Source: Dasypus novemcinctus (lineage: Eukaryota; Chordata; Mammalia; Cingulata; Dasypodidae). Taken from it: DNA of 64,000 bases. The DNA lies in assembly GCF_030445035.2 (NCBI RefSeq), contig NW_026688628.1, positions 3,100,001-3,164,000 of the forward strand, given 5' to 3'. The notes below the pieces were generated by a model. It was not told the DNA's origin. It saw nothing but the letters and a program-made list of their open reading frames with translations, and searched no databases. The position numbers and the translations under genes are program-made. This document shows, piece by piece, positions 33,736 through 43,098 of the stretch (positions are counted from its first letter, which is position 1; each line of letters starts with the position of its first letter).

Positions 33736-35110
33736 TTAATAGTAAAATGGAATATAGTGATGGGTTTAAAGATTAGATATAGAATACATACTACTTTAGA
33801 AAACTTAAATAAAGGAAAAATAAATTGGGGTATCAAAAAATGAAAAAATGAAAAAGCTTTGTTTTTGAAATTTTGCCTTTCATCACTGCTATAGGTGTTG
33901 CCCTGTATGTACAGTGGTAAGAAAATTTCTTTCATTTCTTCATCAGTGTCTACATCCTTTATTTTTTCCCCTAATTATTAAGTTTTTCTTCACATAAGTT
34001 TTAGATCACAGTAATTCACATATACAATATATAGTACTCCTACATATCCAACATCAAACCTTTTATCCCTTCCCATACAATGATCTTTTTACATGTTCAT
34101 ATTATATTTGCTGCAGCTGATGTACAGATATTGAAACAATAGCTTTCAAACATGGTTGCATTTGGGTTTACGTTATGGTTTATATTTTAGACTATTTTCT
34201 AAATTTTTAGTTATCTTATGTTTTATATTATGATTTCCATTTTAGCCTATAGACTTTTATATATTTTTGGTATAATTTAACATGTCCTATATCCATCATT
34301 GCATGATCCTGTGGAACACTTCCACTGCCCTACAGTTACACTGATTCCATCTATTCAATACCTCTTTCCCCCTCCCCTCAGAGCCCACTGTGACAATCAA
34401 TCTTCATTACTTGAATGACCATATTCAGAGATATTTGCAACAATGTTGAGAGCTTGACATGCTCGACTGCCCTAACCCATTGGGAGCCACCAATTTTCTT
34501 GAGAGATACAATTCCTTCTGTTTGAGAACATTGGTCCTCCCCAGGATGTGGGTATACCTTCACTCTCATTGTATGGGTCTAGTGAAATATATATCCTCTT
34601 CAAAGAAATGTCTATTCAAGTCTATGCCCATTTTTTTGTCTTTTTATTGTTGAGTTGTTGGATTTATTTATATATTCTGGATATTAAAACCTTAATGGAT
34701 AAGTGGTCCTCCAAATATTCTCTCCCATTGAGTTTGTTTTTTCAATTTCATGACAAAGTCTTTTGATGCACAAACGTTTTAAATTTTCTTTTCTTGCTTG
34801 AGCTTTGGTTTCAAAGTCCAAGAAACCATTGCTCAATCCAAGATCCCAAAGATGCTCCAGTATATTTTTTTCTAGGAGATTTATGGTTCTGGTTTTTACA
34901 TTTAGTGATTTATGTATTACTTTTTTATTTGGTATGAGATGGGGTCCTCTTTCATTCTTTTCACATGGATATCCAATTCTCCTAGTTCTATATGTTGAAG
35001 AATCTATTTTTTTTCCTCAATTGAATAGACTTGACAGTATTTTACAAAATCAATTGTCATACCACTACCTTCTTGTCTCCATGGGTCCAGATGAGAAATC
35101 ATCTGATCAT
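33736..35110 (-). repeat. L1 ORF2 C-terminal region and 3' UTR, reverse orientation, older copy
   Basis: Reverse complement of an L1: terminus near 33980-34120 ('AGTTTTAGATCACAGTAATTC'). ORF2-linked text follows from 34560, such as 'TCCTCTTCAAAGAAATGTC', 'TTTGATGCACAAACGTTTT' and 'GGTATGAGATGGGGTCCTC'. The reading frame is destroyed. Confidence 0.7.
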
Positions 35111-35820
35111 GATTTAAGATGAGAAATCAACATTTAATCTTATGGAACTACCCTTATATATGGTAGATCTCTTTTCTCATGTGCTTTCAGGATTCTGTTT
35201 GTCTTGAGCTTTTGACAGTCTGAGAAGTATGTGTCTCAGAGTAGGTCTGCTAGGATTTATTGGGCTTGGAGTATATTTTGTTTTCTGGACATGTATATCC
35301 ATATCCCTAATAATTTTCAGTGGTTATTAGTATATAATTACTGAATAATTTTCAATGATTATTTCCTCAAACACTTCTACTGCCCCACTTTCCTTTCTCT
35401 TCTCCCCTTGATTGCCTATAATAGATGTTTGTGGCTTCATTTTATCTTTCAATTCCCTGAGTTCCTGATGAATTTTTTCCTTTTTTTTTTTTTTGTCTTT
35501 TCTGTCTACACAATTCCAGATGTCCTATTTTTGATGTTACTGATTCTTTCCTTTGTCTGTTAAAATCTGCTGTTATGGGCTTCTAGTATATTTTTAATTT
35601 CATGCATTATGTCTTTCATCACTGTGAGATCTGTTTTCTTTTTACATATGTTTACAATTTCTTCTGTATGTTCCCCAAGCCTCTTCTTGTTATCCTTTAT
35701 CTCTTCCTTCATTTTATTGAGTTGATTAACGATAGTTCTTTGAACATCCTTGATTAGTTGTTCTACATTGTGTCTTTCCTCCTGCTCTTTTTGAGAGAAT
35801 TTGCCAAGAGTCATGCCCAT
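35111..35820 (-). repeat. L1/HAL1-like 5' region, reverse orientation
   Basis: On the minus strand an 87-aa frame (35560-35823) forms a coiled-coil-like heptad stretch ('KMKEEIKDNKKRLGEHTEEI') similar in style to the N-terminal coiled coil of L1 ORF1. The rest has the C/T-rich reverse-oriented look of old L1 5' regions ('CCTCAAACACTTCTACTGCC'). A similar tract is found at 59050-59270. Confidence 0.5.
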
Positions 35821-35835
35821 CAAGAAATACTAAAG

Positions 35836-36005
35836 TTGGGGAGCAGATGTGGCTCAAGAAGTTGAGATCCTACCTCCCACATGGGAGGTTCTGGGTTCAG
35901 TTCCCAGTGCCTCTGAAAGAAAAAACAGTGAGCAGACAATGATCAAGGACAACAAGCAAAAACAATGAGCAAACAGATGAGAGAGTCATTTCAGGGGGAA
36001 GGGAG
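35836..36005 (+). repeat. DAS-II-like SINE, plus strand
   Basis: The tRNA-like head 'GGGGAGCAGATGTGGCTCAA' includes an A-box-like TGGCTCAAGAA and a box B GGTTCAGTTCC at 35894-35904. It is followed by an A-rich tail with repeated ACAAGCAAAAACAATGAGC words. Short (about 170 bp), as for simple tRNA SINEs. It is not a functional tRNA gene because the acceptor stem does not close. Confidence 0.8.
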
Positions 36006-36290
36006 AAGAACTACTATAGGCACTTCTGCAGGTTGAAAGGAAGAAACAAGAGATAGAGGATTGGAGCAGAGTATAGAAAGGAAGATGATTGGTTAGAGTA
36101 AAAGGATAAAAATGAAATAAAAATAAAATATAACACATATAAGGCTAAAGAAAAAATGATGAAGTAATGCCTTTACAGTAATAACATTGAATGTTAATAG
36201 ATTATACTCTCCAACCAAAAGACACAGATTTCCAGAATGGATAAGGAAATACGATCCATGTATATTCTGTTGAGAAGAAATGCATAGAAC
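36006..36290 (+). repeat. L1 ORF2 5' fragment (endonuclease start), plus strand
   Basis: Text 'AATAACATTGAATGTTAATA' followed by 'CCAGAATGGATAAGGAAATA' at 36180-36250 corresponds to the start of ORF2 in the full-length L1 (43127-43200). The match stops abruptly at about 36280, after the 'TATTCTGTT' that corresponds to the Cys-Cys region. Confidence 0.65.
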
Positions 36291-36715
36291 TTCAAAGGGA
36301 AGGTGGTGAAGACCCCTTTTATGTTCCACAAACTGGGAACAGCTGTGTCTGTGGTGGTGGAGTGAGGACCTGAGTTCCAGGGGCAGTGAGACAGACTCTG
36401 CTCTCGATGTGGTCCTAAAGGAATGGCACAGCACACCAGACAGATGGCTCAGTGGATGAAGGGCAGACTATCTTCTACACCTGTACAGAGGGCAGGTTCC
36501 AGGACATGGAAGACTTGATCTTCTGAGCTACTCAGCAATGCCTTCCTCCCTCTCCCTTGGAAGCTGAAGGATACCAGGTCTTCAAATCCCCTGTCCATCC
36601 CCTCTGGTCACAATGACTTGCTTCTAGAAGGAGTATCAGAACCTGGAGTGGAGACAGCCATTGTCCTCAGGTCTCTCCTAAAGTTATATTTTTCTGTAAA
36701 AAATAAAAAAGGAGG
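36291..36715 (+). pseudogene. Possible retrocopy fragment of an unidentified transcript
   Basis: A sharp change to balanced, exon-like composition follows the L1 fragment. The stretch has frames broken by several stops (for example a 'KVVKTPFMFHKLGTAVSVVVE' run) and ends in 'TGTAAAAAATAAAAAAGG', which offers an AATAAA-like signal and a short A-rich tail. I do not recognise the parent. The 113- and 80-aa minus frames are not supported. Confidence 0.3.
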
Positions 36716-37440
36716 GGGGATACTGTGACAAATGTTGGGAAATCAAGACAGGAATTTGAGGTACTAGTTGTAATCACATTAGATATAATCTTATAATCAC
36801 TGTGCTAAAGCAGAACATTTTGGCTGAGAGTATTGATGAAGATAATGAGATGTCAGAAGGCACTGAAATATAGAGCAAGGAACAGGAAGGATAAGAAGGG
36901 CTAGTCAAGAGACTCAGGAAAGTTGCAGCCAATGTACTTGACAAAAAATGATGCTGGGTAAATGTCTTTCCAGTAATGGTTATTTAGATGATGGGACAAG
37001 TGTTCCATTTCAAACAAAGAGAAAAATTGGACAAAATACAAAATAAAATGCTCTTGAAAACCTCAGAGCAAGAAAAAATGCCATTGGAAACAAATGGGAT
37101 AAAGATTTGGGGTTAGAAGTATATCGAGAAAAGTATATCAGGAAATGGAAGCTTTTCCCCAAGTATCTGTCTATTCTGAAAGTGGGAATGGAGGTGCAGA
37201 GAATCTAGGTAAGTTTTTGAGAAGACACAGAGAGTTTGTGGAAGAAACACTGGCTTTTAAGTTTCATACCTTAAGATTAAGCCAAAATGACTTCACTCTA
37301 AGAATAAGCCAAAACCAAAGTACATCAGTGCTTCCAGGTACTGTCGTATGTTTGAAAGTCCTCAATCCAATTAGGCTATGTGAAATAATGTCCACAGTGA
37401 TTTAAAGAAGTAAAAGTGCATTATCCAAACAAGAAGAATA
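36716..37440. other. No feature recognised
   Basis: This is A-rich intermediate sequence. An 86-aa plus frame (37145-37405) has no recognisable domain. Confidence 0.35.
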
Positions 37441-38110
37441 CAGTATATTCTAGTTGTCAATTTGTCTCTTAAATATTTCTTGCTCAGCATCCAGCACACA
37501 TGCACAGAAAACCAACCATACAGGAAAATGATACCATGTGATAAAAATAAAGAAAAAGATCTAATGGGGGTGAAAGACAGTGAAGTTTTCAGAGACAGAT
37601 TTAATATAACTATGTTTAAAATATTCAAGGAAGTAAAAGCAATGATTGAGAATGTTGGAACAGAACAGAAAATTCTAGATTATCAACAAATGAACTTTCT
37701 ACAAACTGAAATTAGGCACTCACTTGTTGCTTATAACAGCATTTAATAGCAGTATAAGAGAGAGATCAATCAGAAGACTATATGCAGAATTAAACACAGC
37801 CTAAACCATGGAAAATACAGAAAAGTTCATAAGTGTAAAAAGGAAACAGTAAAATACCACAGAGAGGAAACAGAGAATGTGACATAACCAATAATTAAAG
37901 AGATAATGGCTGATAATTTTCCAGTATATTCCATTTCTTTTACAATTTTCATATAAAATGTCCAAAAAATAATAATATGCAGTACATGGAAAGACAGGAT
38001 GGGGCAAAAAACTGTGAAATATGGAAAATCAAATTGTTCAAAATGTAATTCACTTAAGAAAAGGCCTTTCATTTCCCATTGCTCTGTATTTTCACATGTA
38101 TAATGAATTA
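37441..38110 (+). repeat. Old L1 5' region/ORF1 remnant, plus strand
   Basis: Text 'ATATTCAAGGAAGTAAAAGC' and 'GAGATAATGGCTGATAATTTTC' (about 37900) matches the style of L1 ORF1, where the young copy has 'GAAATAATGGCTGAAAACTTC' at 42552. A 94-aa frame (37462-37746) is a coiled-coil-like remnant. Divergent and broken. Confidence 0.5.
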
Positions 38111-38124
38111 GGTGTCTGTATGTG

Positions 38125-38496
38125 TTTTTTTTTTTAAAGATTTATTTATTTATTTAATTCCCCTCCCCTCCCTCGGTTGTCTGTTTTCTGTGTCTTTTTG
38201 CTGCGTCTTGTTTCTTTGTCCGCTTCTGTTGTCATCAGCGGCACAGGAAGTGTGGGCGGCACCATTCCTGGGCAGGCTGCTCCCTCCTTCGCACTGGGCG
38301 GCTCTCCTTATGGGCGCACTCCTTGCGTGTGGGGCTCCCCTACGCGGGAGACACCCCTGTGTGGCACGGCACTCCTTGCGCGCATCAGCACTGCGCATGG
38401 GCCAGCTCCACACAGGTCAAGAAGGCCCGGGGCTTGAACCGCGGACCTCCCATGTGGTAGACGGACGCCCTAACCACTGGGCCAAAGTCCGTTTCC
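38125..38496 (-). repeat. DAS-III-like SINE, minus strand
   Basis: On the minus strand: GGGAAACGGACTTTGGCCCA head, a GC-rich body with the CAGCCTGCCCAGGAATGG core, and a TAAATAAATAAATCTTT plus poly-A tail (poly-T at 38125-38135). Target duplication CTGTATGTGTTTT at 38116-38128 and 38497-38509. It is CpG-rich, suggesting youth. The 191-aa plus frame and others over it are artefacts. Confidence 0.95.
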
Positions 38497-38509
38497 CTGT
38501 ATGTGTTTT

Positions 38510-39140
38510 GATCTCCATTTGTATTCTCAATTTCTTATATTCACAAAGACACTGGCTTAATTACATAGAGAATTGCTGTGGAAGGAATGGCTTCTTTCCT
38601 ACTATTTCGTCACAGATTCCCTTGATATTCTTTTCCCTTGGAATTTCCATACATATTTTAGAATCGATGTCATTGATTGAATATTAAGTATTCCAATTCA
38701 AGAACCACATATACTTTGGGTATTGATCTGCCTTGAGTAGGTTTTTGACAAATCAAACTCAAATGGACATATCTATTCATGTGTACCTATTGTATTTCAA
38801 GATATAATTCAATACTTCAGAGGTGTGTATAAACACCATTTTACTTTATCTCCCTGTGAAGTAGAAGGTCATCTGAATGTTTACACACCATGGGAAAGTA
38901 GTTCCTGTTAACTGGCAAAGGAAACCTCCTTTTCCACTTGCAGTTTGGGAAAACTTGCAATGTTTGTTATCAGTCTTCACAATGAAATGAAGCAACATTG
39001 AATTATTATTTGATAACCTCACAGTTACATGCTCTCTTGTAGAGAAAGCTCTAGAGTATCATATATTGTCTTAAGTGGACAAAATGTATGAATTTTGACT
39101 CCAAAAATCTATCACTTTTTCTTCTCAGCATGCAATATGC
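38510..39140. other. No feature recognised
   Basis: AT-rich sequence without an ORF or repeat that I can name. Confidence 0.35.
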
Positions 39141-39145
39141 ATACA

Positions 39146-39215
39146 TCCTTATCCCTATCCCTATCCCTATCCCCTAACCCTAAGTCTAGCCCTAGCCCTA
39201 GCCCTAACCCTAACC
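39146..39215. repeat. Degenerate interstitial telomere-like repeat
   Basis: About 70 bp of hexamers: CCCTAT three to four times, then CCCCTAACCCTAA, an imperfect AGTCTAG, CCCTAG three times, then CCCTAACCCTAACC. The C-rich strand is on plus. The exact CCCTAA unit appears about four times and the rest are single-base variants (CCCTAT, CCCTAG). Confidence 0.9.
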
Positions 39216-40228
39216 TCATTTTCTGTAAGTTGAAATTTTTCTTTCAATTTCCATAAAGAATAAAATGTAATATTAAAATGTCTTTATGGTATTTATCCTA
39301 AGTTGTTGTAGTTTAATAGTAAATTATCAAGCACACCCAGATGCAATGGAAACCCAAAATTCAATCCTGTAACTGTGGGGTTATAGCATATTACACAAAT
39401 GTACTCCTGGAGCCTTAAGAGTACCTTAGCCTGGATCAATGTACTTCACGTGATGAAAAAGGAGTAATAACATAAATATATATTTTACAGTCTAAATTCT
39501 TAATAAGATTATGACCTTTTGGTAGATAATTCTCTTCTGCCTTCCTTATCTTCCTTTCCCTCTGGGAGGACTACAGTTTCTACCATCTGAAAGTATAACC
39601 AATTTTCATTGTTCTAGGTTCCAAATCATTGTTTTGATTTTGTTGTTTTTTCGTTCTTCATTAATTAAAAAAATTCACTAAGTGGTTGGTGTTATACAGT
39701 AAATCTCCTGGTTCAAGTATTAATCATGGGTGCCTCCATTGTATATTACCAACCCAATTTTCCTTTGGTAATCAGCATCAATCCTCCTGGCCAGTAAACT
39801 TTCCTATTTCTAAAAGTGAATGAATGAGAATAATATTGACTACGGCCATCCCACACAAATCTCTTCTCTTGCATTCTGATTCTTCTCAAAAGCACTCAGG
39901 TACTTTTGAGACACGACATGAAATACTGGCTACATATGAGGGGTCATAGGAGATGTACATTGTTAAAAGAATAAATTATGTCCATATTTCAAACTTGGAC
40001 TGACACCATCTCTCTTCATTGATAGATGTGAATAAAAAATTTAGGGACCAACTTTGTGTTATTAACATGTTAGCAAGTTAGGTCTAGTGCATATCTGAAG
40101 AACTTATGCAAAGAGAAAAGAGAGATACAAGATGACAAAAATGCCAGGTACGAGTTGTTCTATGCTTGCATTATTATCTAGAAATAAGGCTGAGACCTTT
40201 TATAAGAAAGTCAACTTTCCTTGATATT
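39216..40228. other. Unique-looking flank of the full-length L1
   Basis: No gene or named repeat is recognised. This is the left half of the L1 target locus, and the right half resumes at 49784. Confidence 0.4.
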
Positions 40229-40246
40229 TAAATCTTATTTGGAGAG
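40229..40246. repeat. L1 target-site duplication, left copy
   Basis: TAAATCTTATTTGGAGAG (18 bp) occurs here and exactly again at 49766-49783. It defines the 5' boundary of the L1 at 40247. Confidence 0.97.
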
Positions 40247-42056
40247 GGGGCAAGATGGCGGCTGAGTGAACATCCCTGTTAGAGTCTTCTGCAGGGAATC
40301 GGCTGGGCGGCGTTGGAGACTCTTTGGGACCGGATTGTTTCGGGATTTTTGCTGGTCCGGAGGTGTCTGGACATCGATTTGGAGGGAAGGTAACAGAGAG
40401 GATTCGTCTGTGAAATATACACAGAGATCCCAGCTACCTGTAGAGGATTCCCTTCTTGGGTAGGCGGAGACGAGGCATCTAGCCCCGCTCGGTGGGGCTG
40501 AGCCAGGCCGGGCCGCAGCGGCGGACGCCGGAGCCGGGCCGCGCTGCAACGGCGGTGAGCGGGGCCGGGCGGGGCCGAGCCAGGCCGAGCCGGGCCGCGG
40601 TAGCGCTTGGAGCCGGGCGGGGCCGGTGCAGGCACCAGCTGCGGGCCGCGGTAGCGCTTGGAGCCGGGCAGGGCCGGTGCAGGCCCCGGCTGCGGGCCGC
40701 GGTAGCGTTTGGAGCCGGGCGGGGCCGGTGCAGGCCCCGGCTGCGGGCCGCGGTAGCGCTTGGAGCCGGGCGGGGCCGGTGCAGGCCCCACGGCGGGTAC
40801 GGAGCCGGGCAGGGCCGGTCCAGGCCGCGGTGGCGGGAGGTGGACGCCGGAGCCGGCTGGGCCGCTGTAGCGAGCGGAGCTGGGCGGAGCCAGGCCAGGC
40901 CAAGGCGGCGTGAGGAGCCGGGCACAGCCGGTCCAAGCCTCCGCGGCGGGCGGAGCCGGGCCTGCGGAGGGGTTTCTGTTTTTTTTTTTTTTTTTGTTTG
41001 TTTGTTTGTTTGTTTGTTTTTTTTTTTTTTAATTTTACTTAATTTTTTTTTTTTTTTTTTTTTTGAGCATCTGCAGTACTGGGGAGTTCGTGGGCCCTGG
41101 GCGGCCTATTGGGGGTTTGTGGGAAGGGAGGTGCTTGCAGACCCATTTGGGCAGACAGACGGGGGGGTTTTAGGGCAAAGCCAGGGGAAGTTGTTGTTTT
41201 AGATAGTGTTGCAATTGTGACACGTGTGTACCTGTATCTCTCTTCTCCCTATCCGTTCCCCACCGTTTGCCCATCCTCTTTTTCTTTCTTCCTTTCTTCT
41301 TGCCTTTCTTTTTTCTTTATTATAATTAGTTTGTTTTTTTTTTTTCGGTTTTCTCTTTCCCTCTTGTCCCTCATCTTCCACTTATTTTTACTTTAATTCA
41401 AGTATACAATAGGTGCTACAGGGAACACCTCACATTTGCTGGGTTTTCCCATCCTCCACTGCCTCATTTCTGTGTGAACTGATTTAGGCTACCTACACTA
41501 TCCCCCTTCCCCTGCATCTTGATATCCACTATCATCTACTGTCTCTCCTATATTCCACCCCCCACCTCCCGTTCTTTGATCCACAAAGTGTCTAACTCTT
41601 AATTTCTAATACCTTTGTTCTGTTTTCTGTCTATTATCCACTCTTGAAACTATTACCTTTCTTTTCTTTTTCCCTCTCTCATGAAAACAATAGCTGTGTA
41701 GTTCATACCATATTCCTCCCAAATTCAGTCATCAACTTCATAAAAGGTACTCTACCTACAGCTATAACTCTATACAATCTACATGAATCTAACCTCCATC
41801 CTTCCAGATCTCATATTCCTGCTTTATTAACATACATCACCAATACAACTTTACACTTTTCCCTTGCTTACACAATTGCCTTTCCCCAACACTAATACTT
41901 TCCTCTAAAGTGAACTTAACCAACAACAAGTAACTAGAATAAGAAGAAAAAAGTGACAAAGAGAAGATATAACACCTGTGCAAAAATAACAACTAATTAA
42001 CCTCCAAGAGCAGACAAAGAAGCTAAGGAACTGATTAAATTCGTCAAAATAAAGAG
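40247..42056 (+). promoter_or_regulatory. L1 5' UTR/internal promoter
   Basis: The first bases contain CAAGATGGCGGC (40251-40262), a YY1-type site placed as in other mammalian L1s, where it fixes the start of transcription. About 700 bp of very GC- and CpG-rich sequence follows, including four 51-bp tandem units (about 40580-40795). Then come T-rich tracts with (TTTG)n at 40977-41064, a CT-rich part and an AT-rich part up to ORF1. Long open frames here on both strands (233, 170, 148 and 236 aa) come from GC richness and the 51-bp unit being a multiple of three. Confidence 0.85.
40580..40795 (+). repeat. 51-bp tandem units in the L1 5' UTR
   Basis: The anchor GGTAGCGYTTGGAGCCGGGC begins at 40599, 40650, 40701 and 40752, a spacing of exactly 51 bp each time. 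Each unit continues GGGGCCGGTGCAGGC and then a variable CACCAGCTG or CCCCGGCTG segment. More diverged GAGCCGGGC-type words extend the pattern on both sides. Confidence 0.95.
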
Positions 42057-43025
42057 ATGACCAGAAAGCAACAAAAATCTACGAACCAAACCAATAATCA
42101 GGAAAACATGGCTGAATCCAATCAACAAACCAATAATCACGAAGGGGAGCAAAACTTGGCACAAGCAATGAAAGATCTCAGAACATTTATCACCGACAAA
42201 TTTGATGCAGTAATGAAAGAGGTTAACAACATGAAGACATCACTTGGAGGGGAAATTGCAGACATACGCAAAAACATAACAGATATGATGGGAATGAACA
42301 CCACAGTTCAAGAAATCAAAAATACACTTGCAGCAAATATCAGCAGACTAGAAGAGACAGAGCAGAGAATTAGTGATGTGGAAGACAGTACATCAGAAAT
42401 CAAACAGATAGTAGAAGGGGTCAATAAGAAGATAGAAAAAATTCAATTAGGATTTAGGGACCTGAATGACAATGCAAAACGCTCAAACATACGTATTATA
42501 GGCATTCCAGAAGGTGAAGAGAAGGGAAAGGGGTCAGAAAGAGTGTTGCAGGAAATAATGGCTGAAAACTTCCCAAATCTACTGAAAGAGACAGATGTAC
42601 ACATCCAAGAAGCACAGCGCACTCCACAAGTCATAAACCCCAACAGGCCCACCCCAAGACATATACTTGTCAAATTATCCAATGCTCAAGACAAAGAGAA
42701 AATCCTAAAAGCAGCAAGAGAAAAGAAAACCATCACATACAAGGGAAGCTCAATTAGATTAAGTGCTGATTTCTCTTCTGAAACCATGGAGGCAAGAAGA
42801 CAGTGGTATGATATAGTCAAGGTACTAAAGGAAAAAAATTTCCAACCAAGAATACTCTATCCAGCTAAACTAGCATTCAAACATGATGGAGAGTTCAAAA
42901 TATTCGCAGACAAACAGAAACTGAAAGAGTATACCAACAAGAAACCTCCCCTTCAAGAAATTCTAAAGGGAGTTCTGCAGGAAGAAAGGAAAAAACAGGA
43001 AAGGCAAAGTTGGAGGAGAGTATAA
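42057..43025 (+). CDS. L1 ORF1 protein (RNA-binding chaperone), intact
   Basis: The frame of 322 codons encodes the L1 nucleic-acid-binding protein that trimerises, coats L1 RNA and forms the ribonucleoprotein needed for retrotransposition. In order: a polar Asn/Gln-rich N-terminus (1-40), a coiled coil (about 50-140), an RRM-like domain (about 145-240, with '[12 protein letters not shown]' and '[20 protein letters not shown]') and a C-terminal domain (about 245-315, with '[14 protein letters not shown]' and '[12 protein letters not shown]'). The human protein is 338 residues, so this is close to full length. The start is the first ATG after the 5' UTR. ORF2 starts 73 bp downstream. Confidence 0.95.
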   Translation: MTRKQQKSTNQTNNQENMAESNQQTNNHEGEQNLAQAMKDLRTFITDKFDAVMKEVNNMKTSLGGEIADIRKNITDMMGMNTTVQEIKNTLAANISRLEETEQRISDVEDSTSEIKQIVEGVNKKIEKIQLGFRDLNDNAKRSNIRIIGIPEGEEKGKGSERVLQEIMAENFPNLLKETDVHIQEAQRTPQVINPNRPTPRHILVKLSNAQDKEKILKAAREKKTITYKGSSIRLSADFSSETMEARRQWYDIVKVLKEKNFQPRILYPAKLAFKHDGEFKIFADKQKLKEYTNKKPPLQEILKGVLQEERKKQERQSWRRV

Positions 43026-43098
43026 GACCAACAACAACAACAAAAAAGACAAAAAAAATATACAAACAAAATATGACAAACACAAATCCAATCAAAAT

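Noticed and set aside
39146..39215. A true chromosome end
   Set aside because: The tract is only about 70 bp, degenerate, and followed by more than 20 kb of ordinary sequence on both sides.
40235..41202. Long open frames (233 aa minus, 170 aa minus, 148 aa minus, 236 aa plus) with repeated 17-residue units
   Set aside because: They translate the 51-bp tandem units of the L1 promoter. A unit length divisible by three and high GC keep all frames open. The proteins are Ala/Arg/Pro/Gly low-complexity with no domain.
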